This document shows positions 1 to 13,249 of a DNA stretch of 64,000 nucleotides, in pieces. The stretch is from Osmia lignaria lignaria (Eukaryota > Arthropoda > Insecta > Hymenoptera > Megachilidae). The stretch spans positions 7,266,256-7,330,255 of the forward strand of contig NC_135041.1 of assembly GCF_051020975.1 (NCBI RefSeq). Reading direction: 5' to 3'. Both the position numbers and the translations under genes were made by a program. Below the pieces are notes generated by a model. That model saw only the letters and a program-made list of their open reading frames with translations, made no database searches and was not told where the DNA came from. Position 1 is the first letter of the stretch; each line of letters starts with the position of its first letter.

Positions 1-2600
1 ATGATAATCGAGTGAAAAGTTGTCTGGTCTCGACGAGGAGGAGAATTTCGCAACGCGTTTTCACGCCGATCATTACGAGCCGCGTTAAACGTTTTCCTTG
101 GACGGTGTCATTTTCACCGGAAACATCAAACGGTAGCAAATCCAGGCCCAAAACAAAGAAATAGAAAGATAATCAACGGAAATAATCGCGAAACGTTTAC
201 GATCGTTTGAAACGTTCCAATTATCGTTACTTTTTGTTAATAGCTGGAGATATCGTTTTACGGGACAATCAGTTTCCTGTGCGGGTTTTCCGCTTGAAAC
301 GCGCGTTTCCTGGACTCCGTAACCAATTAAATTCACCCGAAGAAAGAGAAAGAAAGAAAGAGGCATAGCCGATCGTTGCGAGAAACCGCGTTAATTAACG
401 AGAAGAAAATCGTTAGCGATTGGGAGGTATACGCGCGAATAAAATATATAAATTATACAATAACGATCGTGATAACGCGATTAACCGTCGCGATAGTCGA
501 GTTTCATTAACGAGTAAAATTACGGGACGACGGTTGGGACAGGCTGGTAGCCAGGATCGAACTGTAATTTCGAGTAACGACATTTATCCGAGTGACTTAT
601 TCACCCGGAAACGTTCGCGACTATTCCCTGTGCACGCTTGTAAATTGCTCGCCGCGCGGATACAAGAGGGGCTGGCCTATAGGCCGAGTCCGGTAATGAC
701 AGTAATATAGAAACGTTAACAAATGCACGCTTGCGTTTGTATTCGTGATGTTCACAGACGCGAAACACAATGCGGTATTTCCTCTTCGAGTGATCAGTTT
801 TCTGACACTCTAACAAGTGGAGAGTCATCATCGAAAACTGCCAGGCTGAGATATTCGATACACGTTCGATAGATGAGGTTGTTTTGATTTTGATAAATTA
901 GAATGCGCGTCGTTCGTTATATCCTTGGCGAACTATAGAGTAAATAATGTTACAAACGGTAATATTATTCTTATCAAAGATGTTAACTCGTACCACTCAA
1001 AAAAGGAGAAAAGAGAACGTCTTGGAAAAAGAGAGCAGTAATGGAATCGGTAAATAATGCATCGGGTTCTCTTGAAAACGGTCACTATCCGTGAAATTGA
1101 TTCGAGTTAACAGCAGGGAGCTCGATTTCTTAATTAACGAATTACAGCATCGGTAATGCGAATTTAACAGCGCAGCGTAGGGAAATCAGCCTTATCATCG
1201 TGCGATCGTAATTAAATGCGTCAAAATAAGCCAACCAGCACGACTCCTGTTGTTTGCCATTTACCCAGCCGAACGTGAAAGAAAAAAAAAAACTGTATCG
1301 CCTCTGAATTTCCCTTAATTACCTGTAAATGACGTTAAAGAAGACGTCTTCGTTCGTTTTAAGCAACGTCAAGCACCGGACGGACGTTTTTACGATTATC
1401 TGCTCGGATGGATCGTGTGTCCAATCGAAGTACACTATAGTTAATAAGTATGCAAACGTTTGGTAAATGTGGAACAAAACTGACAATTAATTTGATAAAT
1501 TTATAACGCGATAGATAAATGTTGCTAAATGTAGTAAGAATCAAACGAGCTATTTATCGGTTTAATAAATTTTAACGTTAATTCGTGCACCGTTTAATGC
1601 ATTGCTCTCTTTTGCAGGTGTACCTACAAATTCATATCCGGCTACTCTGACACACTTTGAAGAATCTGTTATCTGCATAATAACAGCATCCGCATAACAG
1701 TATCTTTGCCTTCGCGTCAATTACGTCCTCGTATAAATTTCAATCGCCAAATTTTTTAATTCCAATCGGAATTATAAGACACACGTTAAATATACATACA
1801 CAGTAGCCCGATAAACGCGAACCATCTTATTATCGAGTATTTTACTGTATCGCCAATCAATGTATCCAATAAAAAAATCCCGTTCAGCATAAATAAATGA
1901 ATAAATTCTTTGAAAATGAAGAATACCGTCCACCTAATTAACGAACGTTATCTACAAAATACGGGACGACTTTTATCATCGACGTCAAAAGGGGAAAAAC
2001 GAGTAAATAAGGGAGGAAGAGAAATGGCGGGAGAGATCGAATGGATCGAGACGAAGGAATCAGCAGGTGCCGTTGAATTAGTATAGATCAGGCTTCTTGG
2101 CGCACGTCAATTACATAATCAACGAACGATATCGAGGATGATAGTGCATAACGAGTGGAGAGCATCGACGCGACGCGGCTTGGGCCAAACCGCTCTTTTC
2201 AACTGGCCTCCAAACTGGTCCCAGAATGAGCTCTCGTCCCTTTCTTTCTTTCTTATTCTCGGCTCGTTCGAACGGAAGGAAATAAAAGTGCGCCCCGAGT
2301 CAACGGCGAGAGTCAAGTTGTCGAACGGGCTGTTTATTTAGTTTATTATAGGCCCTGGTAACGGTATCGGTCGCGCATCTGAGTCGTCCCTTTTCTCCGT
2401 TCTTCGTATTCCTTTTGGCGAATTCTTCTATCGATTCCGGCGTCGAGAGCGGCTGGGAACGAGTCCGATAATTGCGTGTCTTAAGTGGTCGACGATGCAA
2501 CGACGACGAGAACGGGAACCACTTCGCGGACCCTCGTTTTCCATACCGCGGCTTCTCTCGATGCATATTAGATAAATATTAATACACGGAACGGTAACGA
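1..2600. other. Non-coding stretch, no gene seen
   Basis: No ORF here resembles a protein. The sequence is mixed, with an AT-rich block at about 1440-1960. It holds two perfect 12-bp palindromes (674-685 and 1340-1351). The homeodomain-type string TTAATTAACGA occurs near 390 and 1130, with a shorter version (CTAATTAACGA) near 1935. A pyrimidine run ending in TTTTGCAG lies just before 1618 and could be a splice acceptor, but the exon it would open is very short. A polyadenylation-type AATAAA is at about 1868. Confidence 0.6.
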
Positions 2601-5600
2601 GCGGCTCTTGTTACCGGACGATGTAAATTGTATCTAATTGCCACGAAATTGCCGCGGAAAAGAATCCGCTCCGGTAAGAATGCAGCCGCGATTGCGAGCT
2701 AACGATTCGATGCAGTGGGCGAGGAAGTTGAATTCGTGTCGAAGCAAAGACTTTTTGGGTGATACCGACTGTTTACTGACGAATTGCAATTGACCAGGTT
2801 AAAAGCAAGCGATTTTTCAATTTTATTTAACGATCAGACATGGTTAATAATTATTTTTATATAGAGACGGTTAATTGCTACGCATCTTATGTAAATTTTC
2901 AATATAATCAAGTAGCTGTGATCAATTTCTATCGCGATAAAACGTTTAAATCTCCCGTTATACGTTTACCAGAAATTTTCAATTTTAGATGACACGAGAT
3001 ATTTAAACAAAGAGGTGACATAAATCAAAAGGAACGGTGAAAAATAAGAAGAGTTCTTTTGCCGTTCGACTTTGCCTGGTAATCTCGACTTTACAATTCG
3101 AACAATCATTCAAACTCAACGAGGAACTAAGCAAAACTCGAGATAAAGAGTGAACGCTCTAAGCCAATTTCTTTTCATCCGTGTAATTCCTTTTCACGGT
3201 AATCCAGGCTGCTCGAACGTCATCGTTGTTAAAGAAAAAGGGAATACTCGGTCTCGTTTGTGCGAACGGATCGAGACGCGGAGATGTTCCACCGAGGATA
3301 TCTTTGCTCTTTGATCCTTTTGTTCCCCCCGAACCGATTGAGCAATACTCGGCGGCTAGAAAATACGGAAACACAGGCGAGAATAATCGCTGACATTTGC
3401 TGAAGCTCTCAATATTCCATCGAGAGCGAACACTGTGACAGTTACAAATAACTTTTACACGGACGTTCGATTGAAATTCAAATTCCAACCTAACGTCCGT
3501 TTTATCCGCATTGTCTAAGCGATTTCAACGAACACAAGGACAATAACTCAACGGTTTCACGTGACGTCTATTCGAATTTACCTCTACCCTAGAGACGTCC
3601 TCGAGAAAACTCTTTTTTTTTAAGACTATTGTACGCTGAACAATAATTATGCAAAGACACAAAGAGACGGGTCGTTGCAAATGCAATCATTGACAATTGT
3701 CTGTATTTTTTACCAATCGACGTAAAAATAAATCTTTTATCCAAGTGAGTTTGTTCAAAATCATAGTCGACAATCGCATGAATGTGTTTAAAGGAGTAGG
3801 CATTATTTGCGGTACATAGAAAATAAGAAAACTTCATGTTCCTTTTTCCCAGAATTTACTGCAGTTATCGTCTTCAAATTTTTAGAACATTGAAATATCA
3901 AATAGAAAAAATTATAGGGTTGCAGACCGAATTTAAAAAAGGTTTGTTAAAAAGCATAGAAAATTTAAACTCAATCAGTCGAATGGTTAGTGAGAAAAAG
4001 GAACACGACTGCCGAAGAACATGATTTTGCAGGGAAAGCATTTATTTTAAATCTTTTCTCTATCAATTCGCATGTTCAAAAATATAACATTAAAAAATTG
4101 ACTCCAAATATTGTTTATTATCAAATAAAAAAAAAAAAGAAAAAGAAAAGAAACTCTTTAAGTAGAGAAACCCAATCACGGGCGCGACTTCGTTGAAGGT
4201 TCAGATTCAATGGAAAAAAAGGAAAATCGTAGGCGAGAGTAATGTTGTTCGACCATGTAAGCGATTAGGCCATCCGAGGGTAGATATATCTTACGATCGA
4301 AGCCGATAAATCAGAAAAATGTCACGGACGAAGGAAAAGTGAAAGAAAATGAACGATCAATGGTTCTCGTGTGATCAATGTTCCAAAACGCTTTTCTACC
4401 GTTTATAAACAAAATATTACCGTAATCAGTTGGCGAGAACAACGTTGGCCGAGCAACCGCCATAAATTTATTCTCATTGGTTACGGTCCAGAACATCTCG
4501 GACAGAAAGGAAACGCATTAACAACGGTGCAATCCCCCTTATTATTGTCTTAAGGTGTCTCAAACGTGATCGAACGGGCGAACAAGAGAACGATCCAACA
4601 ACGAGCAACGAACAGAAACAGACAAAGACACGTGTCACTTCGTAACGAGCGAAGAGAAGAGAGACAAAGAGTCCAGGTTTCGCGCGTAGGAGCCAAACAA
4701 TTTATTGCCCCTTCGTTGCTGTTGTAGTTGCCCAAGACGATGCGTACGTAGGCTTTAAAGGTCTACAATAAGTCTGGGTCATTACTTTCGGTGATTACCG
4801 CCATTTTTTGATTACCATTCGTATCCTGATCTTAGAGTACATTTTCACGTCACGAACAACTGAAAGTCGAAATGTCACGACGAAGAATTTCAATGTCGTG
4901 GCATTGGATCTCGGCCAAAAATGATGGCTTCTAATGTCACTTGAAAACGTACCCTTAGTCTGTTATGTGGTTATGCACGCGGCACATGGCGGTCACAATG
5001 CGTCGTCGAATTCCTCACCACTTTTAAGGGGATACGAGCCGCGGGACGAGAAGAAGAAAGAAATAAAGAGAAAAGGTTGGAGGAAGGAGGAGCATTTCGA
5101 AATTCGTGGCGATAATTTATACGGGGCCAGGCCCAAACTCCTTGGGCCCTTTCGTCCACGATAAGATTGGATCGTCAGGGGCCTTTACACGGATACACCA
5201 GATACCTAAGTACCGGATAACAGGCGACTCACAAAGGAATAGAGGTACTTATTTGCCGGACGGGATCGACGTTTCCTTGTATCCCAAAATTCGATTTACG
5301 ATTGGGGTCCCAATCTATTAAGCAAAAGTGATCCACCGATAATACCGAGCGATGTATATACCCGAAAGTGTTGATCGCCCTGCTGGATATAGGTGCTTCT
5401 CAAAGCTAATGGTAGGGGGGAGCCCGTTCCAATTTCCCCTCGATCTTGTCACCCTGATGCTTCTCTATTCTTTCTTCTTCTTGGAAGATCAACCGGTTTA
5501 CCTCAGCGATACTAAAAGCAACCGTTCAACGATAACAGAATTCCTCTTGCTGTAATTATTCACGAAAGGGTTGTGAACGCACTGATCTCAATCGCGTTAT

Positions 5601-5900
5601 TTTAATTAAATTATTTGAAAAGAAATTGCTAAGAATATTAACGAATTCAAATTAACATAGCGTAAGCGTTACTTTAGGGTGCTTTTCTCTAACGAAACCG
5701 AATTAAAACGTGGAAACGATATCTGTTGATTCCATGTCACCGGTGACTGTGTGCAAGAAAATTCGATATAAAATCGACTCGTAACCGGGTAATTCGATTT
5801 AACCGGCCACACCGCGCAGGCAAATCGAGTTCGGTATCGGTGATCCCATTGACAGTACAATGTGAAAGAGGAAAGAGAAAGGGGGCGGTCGGTTCGGTGC
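2600..5900. other. Non-coding stretch with AT-rich patches
   Basis: No supported gene. AT-rich blocks lie at about 2760-3060 and 3590-4160, the latter ending in an A-rich run at 4127-4152. A short GC hairpin (GGCCCAA, five-base loop, TTGGGCC) sits at 5130-5148. The ORFs here are short, occur on both strands, and have the composition expected by chance. Confidence 0.6.
5130..5148. repeat. Short perfect GC hairpin
   Basis: GGCCCAA at 5130-5136 and TTGGGCC at 5142-5148 are perfect inverted repeats around a five-base loop. There is no T tract after it and no neighbouring gene, so it cannot be called a terminator. Confidence 0.4.
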
Positions 5901-8900
5901 TATGGAACGTTTTAACCGAACAAAAGGAGACCCTATAGGCAGGAAAGCTCGACGTCGTTTCATAAAGATACGGATTTATCGGCGGACTGGCCGAAAGGGG
6001 TTTCGCCGTGCCGACGAGCTGGCCGCGACAAAAATACGAGCCTTTAACTTCAACACCTTGCCGCGTAGCTGCGATTCAACGGTGTCACGTATTACCCATA
6101 CGAGCGAGAGCAGACCGGACACGGCCATTCTAAAATTAAGTTCCATCATGCGAATGAAACGTCCAGAGCACCCAGCATCCCATAGAAAATCCTTGCCCAT
6201 TCCTCTTAACATTCAGATTATTTCTTATTTTTTTTTTTTTTAATTTATTGTACAAAAATGAATTTGTGGTTAGGTGGATATACTTGTAACGCGACCGGTT
6301 GATGTTTGCGTATAATAGAATCGGATTGGGACAATATCGAATCGGATTTGAGATCCAGACGGGAGCGGATTGAATTTTCTTCGCGATACGATGCTCGCGT
6401 GTGCGCTATCAATTACTTAATTTCAAGTAAGACTAAGGTAGGTACTTGCAACTGTGTTGGGACTTGGTTCAGGTGTTACGTTACGCGAGTCAAGCGTCAC
6501 TTTCTCGAGTCTAGACGGTGTGTACGCATCGTGGACACATTTATCCGTGTACCATCTTTATTTGGTTCGAATAATTCAAGTCCAGTTTGAACTACTTTGC
6601 TGTTGTTATGCGACAATATTATCCCGTTATAAACAATCGCTAAAATTCTGTTCCTTAGAATCGACTTCGAGGCTGAAATAGCATTGACCCCTCCCTCGGT
6701 GTAATTCCATTTATAGTCAATTACGGTTCACCTAAACGATGTCGTAAATTTCGGTTTTGCACGATGCCTTATCAATAGCACATAATTCTTGTCCGGGAGT
6801 ACGTTACAGTCGGGAAGGTATTCAGAGAGAGATTTATTAGCCAGGACGGTTTCTACCGATTTAACGTTAAGCTGGACGATTGGTCGTTCCCACATAAAGG
6901 TAGCTAGCCTTTTGAATAAATTTTCTTGAAGAAGTCGATGCAAAATAACTGTAGTCAAATATTCGAAATAAAATTATAATGAAAGAGCTGCACGACTCTT
7001 TGGATCACCATTTACTTTCCTCATTCGTGGGAATTCTTAATAAAAATAACGAAGATAAGGTGACGCGAAGAAGATTCAGACCTCATAATTCTCCATGTTC
7101 CAGCAATTATTCAATGTCCTATCACCGTGTCGTCGGGTAACAACAATCCAACCGTAAATCAGGTTTATTGAAAGGAAAATCTCGATGTCGTACGAGTTTT
7201 CATCGGTACGCATGTCCATGGCCAATGGAAGCTTTATGCGGTAATCTGGCAAATTGCCGACCAGCTTGGTGACAGTAGCTGGTCCCCATCCAGCATCGAA
7301 TCCTTCCTTCGCATTTCGAAATTTCTGCCTTTACGACGCGTTCATATAATACATGGTATTCCCAAAATTTTTACAAGTTAAAAATACACCTTGCTATAAA
7401 AAATAATGGACCATGTACGTGTCAAGGCTCAGCTCGCAGTACCATCATCAGATCCCTTTTCTCCACGTCCCTACGTTCCACGTGTCAATCCTCTTCTTTC
7501 ATTTCTTTTACCTTCTCCCTTTCCTGTTCTTCGTCCTCACCCTTCCTCTCCTTCTCCTTCTTCTTCTCACCGCTTAAGCTCACCCTGATTTACATTCGTT
7601 CACCTGTTCGTGCATTTCAAGAGTGGCCCACTTGCACAGACGATCGCTGTTTCCAGTAAGTGCTTACATTCGTGTGAGTTACACGCGATCTCACCTACCA
7701 CGAAGACGTTACTTCGTTATCCCGCCTGTTATCGTGACCAAGGTGTGCGCTTCGGGCACGCATTTCTTAGTACCAGTGACACTTGACGTCGGGTAACGCG
7801 ATAGATAAAAAGGGAAGGTGAGACCGGAACAAGGGGGATGCGATCAGCAACGGTGAACGATGAATTGTACTTTATAAAAAGTTTATATCTTGATGCACAT
7901 CAGATATCACTGCGTCACTTATATAACTCCTTGATGAAGTTAATTGCTACACTGGCGAAATGTTGAGAACCTATTGGACTTGCTTCATAACGAAGTGAAG
8001 TGTATAGAGGTGTGAAACGTACAGAAGTATGAATGATTCCCATTAAAAATGTGTGTATAAAATATACGTCTAATCAATTAATGAATTAGAAATAATATAA
8101 ACAGAGAGAGTCGAAGTCATATAATAAATAATGTTCCACTTCCGCGTTTGATAAAATTCGCATACAAGTTGTGTTTGAAAAAAATAACAAAACCGACCAG
8201 CCTTCGTGAAATTAATGGCAAAAATAATGGGACAATTATTTTTTATGCGAGCACGATGCGTCCTCCCTGATGTGCCGATCGATGTCGTGTAATTAAAGGT
8301 GATAAAAATGAAAGCTCCGTTGTATATGTGCACCGCGCCTAATAAAATTTTCTCTTTTGCTAAACATATACGTAATTAGAGTGATAACTGCTTAATAACG
8401 AGAGGTATCGTTACGGCGGATAAGCATGGCGATATACGATAGCATCACCGTTCGTGGATACCCTTTAGGCTGCTTTCAGTTTCCGATAATGCCTCTTAAT
8501 TAACTAAATTATGGTAATTGCTAAAACAGCGTACGTACGAGCGAGGGGTTAGCCCGCCTGCATGTCTTACTTAATGTAAATGAAGCATTATACAAACCTG
8601 CGACTATTACCGCTCGTAGTATATATACTATGCACTTATTTTCCTGCTAAGCTACTATTACCCGAGACGCCAATTTTAACGTTAACCATCAAATCAACTA
8701 GCTCGTTCGGATTGTGTTGTTATACTCTCGTTGTCGCCTTTCGATGTTTAAACATCGGAACAGTTTTGCCTCTCTCGTTCGTTTTCGATCGAACAGACCC
8801 CGTGTAACCTTTCCCTCGAATCGCCTGACTTCTATCAATTTATCATGTACGCGCGTGATCCATGAGTTAATGGAACGATCAAGGTAACGAGTCTAACAAC

Positions 8901-10440
8901 AATTATTCACAGTCTCGTTCGCGAACGTTACTCCGTTCTTTCCCTCTTCGTTAATCCTTATCCCATAATAGAATATTTCATTCACAATTTTATAAATCGC
9001 CGTGTTAAACGTTTGATTCATTCAATTTGCACGAGAGTATAATAGTTTCCATCGAGCTGGTAACGAAGGTGTTTATTCGTAGGATTAGAATGATTAGGTA
9101 GATAAATATGAATTTTTTTGCACGATCTAATCAATGGAGATGGACCTCCTCGTCGTGTTGGGGACCTCACTGGGTTCAGTTGAATAGCAAACTCGAGAAT
9201 TCTCTTGATAGACGAACAAAGCCGAACGAAAAAAAAATCCCACGATTGCTCAATCTGGTCAATTTATATGTTTGCGTAAGAGCCAATTAAACGCGACGAG
9301 CACCATGTAACGGGATAAATTAGGATAACGCGGTGAGGATTAACGAGCGCCATAAGACGGTACAGCAAATACGATTTTTACCGGCCCAACATCCACATGT
9401 TTCACGTTGTTGGTTAATGACTGCTGCTCGAGACCTTGAGCAACCATGAATAATCGAATATATCTAGATAAAGGAACGACGAGCATCGTGCATTTACCCG
9501 GGCTTGCCCGAAACTTGTTTCTCTAGGCGACATCGTTTCAACGAGAAAGAATAAATTAGAGAAGCTGAACGAATCGTAAACCTCGAAGAATTCGGGAACT
9601 CGAGGACTTCGTCGATAACGGACACAATAGACTAGCTATAAATTTCTCTTTATAGTCAACCGTCATTGTTGACGTTGTATTCGAAGTTTGCGTAATTTCG
9701 ATATTCCATAAAAGTCGCGAAAGCGCGGGATGAATCACGGAAAAATTCAAAACCGGTAAAAATAAATTTCATTCTTGCGTTCGAACGGAATGAAACGATC
9801 GCTCTTGTCGAATCACAAGTGTCGGTACTTTCTCAAGAATGTTAAACAACCTGCAACTGCACGCCTCGTTTCACCGAGTGAATCATTTTTCACGAGCATC
9901 AACGTCCGCATAAATCTCCCGTAATAATTCGTTGAAACGCGAGGCGCGGTATGCGATCGTAAAAGACCCGGGCGAGTCGAATAAAAAGAGAGAGGAGAAA
10001 AAAAACAACAACAAATACCTGCATAAATCCTAATGAACGCGTTTAAAGAAACTCCTCGGAACTGGTTTCGGATGACACCCTTTAATAAGCGACAGGGTGA
10101 CGTGGAGGGGAAACGATTCCCCGGTTAATTGTCGTGCGTACGTTTCGCGAGGGGTCAAAAGAGATACATTTCGATGGAGCACCGCGCCGCTTTTAAGTAA
10201 GAAAGAGGAAGCCTCGAGGGAAGTGGCGATTTTATCGTCTTCGGTTTTACCGACCGACGACGCTCACCGGTACTCCCGTGAAATCCATCGGGGGTGTAAA
10301 GTGTAAACGATCCGGCCATCGACGGCTCGATATTGCGCGAACCTGCCGTTTCGATTAATCGAAAAGAGGACGTTCGTTCGATCGTGAGAAGATCTCTACG
10401 AAGCGGTGGCAAGAGACAACGACAAAATGCAGCTACGTAT
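5900..10440. other. Non-coding stretch with T tract and CT-rich run
   Basis: No supported gene. A T14 homopolymer is at 6228-6241 and a strongly pyrimidine-rich run at about 7470-7575. AT-rich sequence covers about 7860-8400. A 113-codon forward ORF at 5902-6243 overlaps a 78-codon reverse ORF and runs into the T tract (ending in a row of Phe), so it is treated as chance. Confidence 0.55.
6228..6241. repeat. T14 homopolymer
   Basis: Uninterrupted run of 14 T. It could be the poly(A) end of a minus-strand retroposed copy, but no recognisable element body lies beside it. Confidence 0.8.
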
Positions 10441-10450
10441 TTAAGGTGTA

Positions 10451-10642
10451 TACAGGGTGTCTGGAACGTGGACAATAAGTTCCATAGGTCTTCCCAAACA
10501 AAAATTGTGTCTATTTCATTCTGATATCAAGATTATTGATAAAATAGATAGAAAAATTAAATTGAAAATTAGATTCTTTGAGAGTGGGGGAGAGTAGTGT
10601 ATATGATTGAAGTTTATTGAACTCTCGAGTGGACACCCTGTA
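10451..10642. mobile_element. 192-bp MITE with TACAGGGTGT termini
   Basis: The left end reads TACAGGGTGTCTGGAACG. The right end, reverse-complemented, reads TACAGGGTGTCCACTCGA. The first 11 bases of the two ends are identical. Similarity continues weakly inward: both arms carry CAATAA followed by a TTC-containing string about 25 bases in, giving an imperfect inverted repeat of roughly 36 bp. TA lies directly outside both ends (10449-10450 and 10643-10644), as expected for a TA target-site duplication of the Tc1/mariner superfamily. It encodes nothing: the 66-codon reverse ORF crossing it is incidental. Assignment to a non-autonomous DNA transposon is firm from structure; the superfamily is inference from the TA duplication. 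Confidence 0.75.
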
Positions 10643-10743
10643 TAGTTGTAACTGCGGGAGGCTGCGAGGGGAAGTATCGTGGCTGTAAAGTATAAAGCAT
10701 TAAGCGTTAATCTCACCGGTGGACAAGATAATGCTCCGAGTCG

Positions 10744-10761
10744 GCTCCGTGTGAGGAGCCT
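10744..10761. repeat. Short perfect hairpin
   Basis: GGCTCC and GGAGCC flank the six-base loop GTGTGA. It lies just outside the MITE that ends at 10642. No gene adjoins it. Confidence 0.4.
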
Positions 10762-12028
10762 TTGAGTGGCTATTTATCTCGAGTTTAAATCGATTTGTAT
10801 GCTAATCCAGCTGAGAAATCCGCCTGCGTACATAAAACTGAAGGAGGCCTACAAAACTCAGCCTCCATGAGATTCCAGATATATCCCTGACTAATTAGGC
10901 CCACCGTCGCCCTGCCTCTTTATTCCCCTTAGGTCCGTTCGCTGCCCCGCCGCTGCGCTCTGTCGTCCCTCTGTCGCCCTTTCTTTCTTTTCTTCTTTTT
11001 CTTTCCTTTCTTTTTTTTTTCAATGATATCGACCTCCCACCCGACGGAATTCGCCGTCTCTTCCTGAAGAAATCGTCGTGTGTTCGGCCGTGCAACCGGG
11101 AGGAACGGCGATCGTTTCGAGCTTCGAGGGACCGAGAGACAACGAGAAAGAAATCGATTCAACAGCCTACTTCTTTTACGAAAACGATCCAACCGTACTT
11201 TCGTCCTTCGTTTTCGGTCTCTCACACCCTTCTTTACGATCCCACAGCACGCTTCGTCCTGTTGAAAAAATGAGCGGCGGTTTTCGAATTACCACGACGT
11301 TTGTGAAATTAGGCAGAATAAGAGAAGAAAAATTTCGAGGCAGTCGTTTTGCAGAGGATCCAGTCCGATATGTATACTCATGAATCCAAATCAACTTTAG
11401 GGCTATTGTTTTTCTTTTTTTACGTATGAACTATTACAAACTATTCAGTTAGATCTGAACCTTCTTGCAAGGTACCATCGAATCCCATCTCTAATCGTAT
11501 TTCTATCTGATCGACGAACGGACAGCTTCGTAGACGTTCCGTAGACCTTAAAAGGTAAACTTGTTAGGCCGAAAGTGTTTTGGAACCGGGTCGATGACCG
11601 ATTCATCGGCGGCGTAAGCAGCTGCAGGTAAACGAATCGGGTTCACAGGTAGATGATCCGCTTTTTTAGATGGAAATTCGGGAAGAATTCCGTACGAGCC
11701 AATGCACTCTATCGTTTTGAAACGAACGTGGCACGAACGCATAACTCGAGGATATTATCGTCGCCGTGCTTTCCGCTTCGTTTCTGCGACAGCAAAGCCG
11801 CGCGGCGCGTTTTTCTGCACGCTTTTTATATACCTGCGACGCGATCGAATTAACGATCCTCCTTTTAACGAAACATCGTCCGAAAATAGTTTGGATAGAG
11901 AGGGTACGACGGAAGAATGAATTCTGAATGAGTAAAAAGAAAAGGAGAGAATGAAAATCAAACCAGCTCTAACAACAATTTATTCCGGGGGCTTAATTTA
12001 ATCCGAACGAAGAGCAACTCGCAACTTC

Positions 12029-12044
12029 CTATCCTATCCTATCC
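12029..12044. repeat. (CCTAT)3 pentanucleotide repeat
   Basis: Three tandem copies of CCTAT followed by CCACC. The unit is not the insect telomere repeat TTAGG/CCTAA. Confidence 0.7.
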
Positions 12045-13249
12045 ACCTTCTACTCGTAAATAGTTTAGTGGGCGTGTTTTGTTTGAAACCAGAAAGAAAT
12101 GAGAATCGTTTCAAAGACTCGGCGAACCGTCTGTCTTACTTTATTTCTCAGTTGTTGGCTGTTTTACGGGGCTCGATTCCGTCGAGCATTAAACCCGAAA
12201 CGCTTTGATCTTTTATACTTGTTTCGTAGAACCGTGATTCGATGAGCTTAAGTGGGCGAACGGGTCAAGATCAGACTTCGAAAGCGTGTTGTTTCATACG
12301 CCGTGAAATGATAAACGTGCACGCCACCCCGTGGCCGGGATTTCTTTAATGTTCCCACCCCGGGTAAAAGGGAGGTTAGTTCTAGCGAAAACCACCGCGA
12401 ATACTGGAACAATTTCGTTTAACAAAAATATTAAAACACGACTACTGTTTCCGAGAGTTATTAAGGAATCGTGTTGATAAATCCTGTGTTTCTCTTTAAT
12501 TCGCGTTACAGTAGATATCTCAATTTGCACAGAACATCGTCAAAACACGCGATGGTCCGACGTGCTAGAGAAGGTAGGAGCAGAACGAGCTCGTAATTTT
12601 TCCCGAGGAAAACGTTCATATTAATTATCCGGGAAGGGTCGGGCGCGATCTTGAAAAACGGCCGTGTAACGTTCGTTCGTTGCGTCGCGATCGCATAACT
12701 CGACGCGATAATCAGATCCGCGCTCTAAGATAGGTTTCTCAATAAAACAAACGCGTGTGTACACGGCGTGTACGCGTTCTATCTATCGGTCGGGTCGGTT
12801 GTGCGCGCGAGACCGCCTGGATTTGAATATGTTTACATTCTTGTTTTGTTTATCGAGCCGCGATCGCCGGTGAACGACGCGAAACTGCATCGAGGATAAC
12901 CGTTCGGACGATGCCATCTGACTTTTGCGAAACAGGTGGTTTTAACCATACAGGCCGATCGAACACAATGAGACGTGTCCACACCGTGGACCATAATCCA
13001 TCTTGGAAGTCAATCCAGTTCGCCTTGGCATGGAAAATGCCTCCTCTTCGACGAAACTCTCTATTGTTGTTGGCGGCTGGACGACGTAGAACAACCTTCT
13101 ACCACAAACGTACGAAGCTCCGCCATACAGACGGGTTTCGAATCGATCGATCGATCAATCGATTCGAGATCGATTGCAATTTATCCGATTTCAGTCGATC
13201 AAGTGATACAACCCGGTTGATCGAGGTTTGATCTTGTTTGAAAAGAACG

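Noticed and set aside
2203..2226. AACTGGCCT...GTCCCAG, resembling miR-193
   Set aside because: It contains extra bases relative to miR-193, matches the vertebrate rather than insect form better, and lacks a convincing opposite arm.
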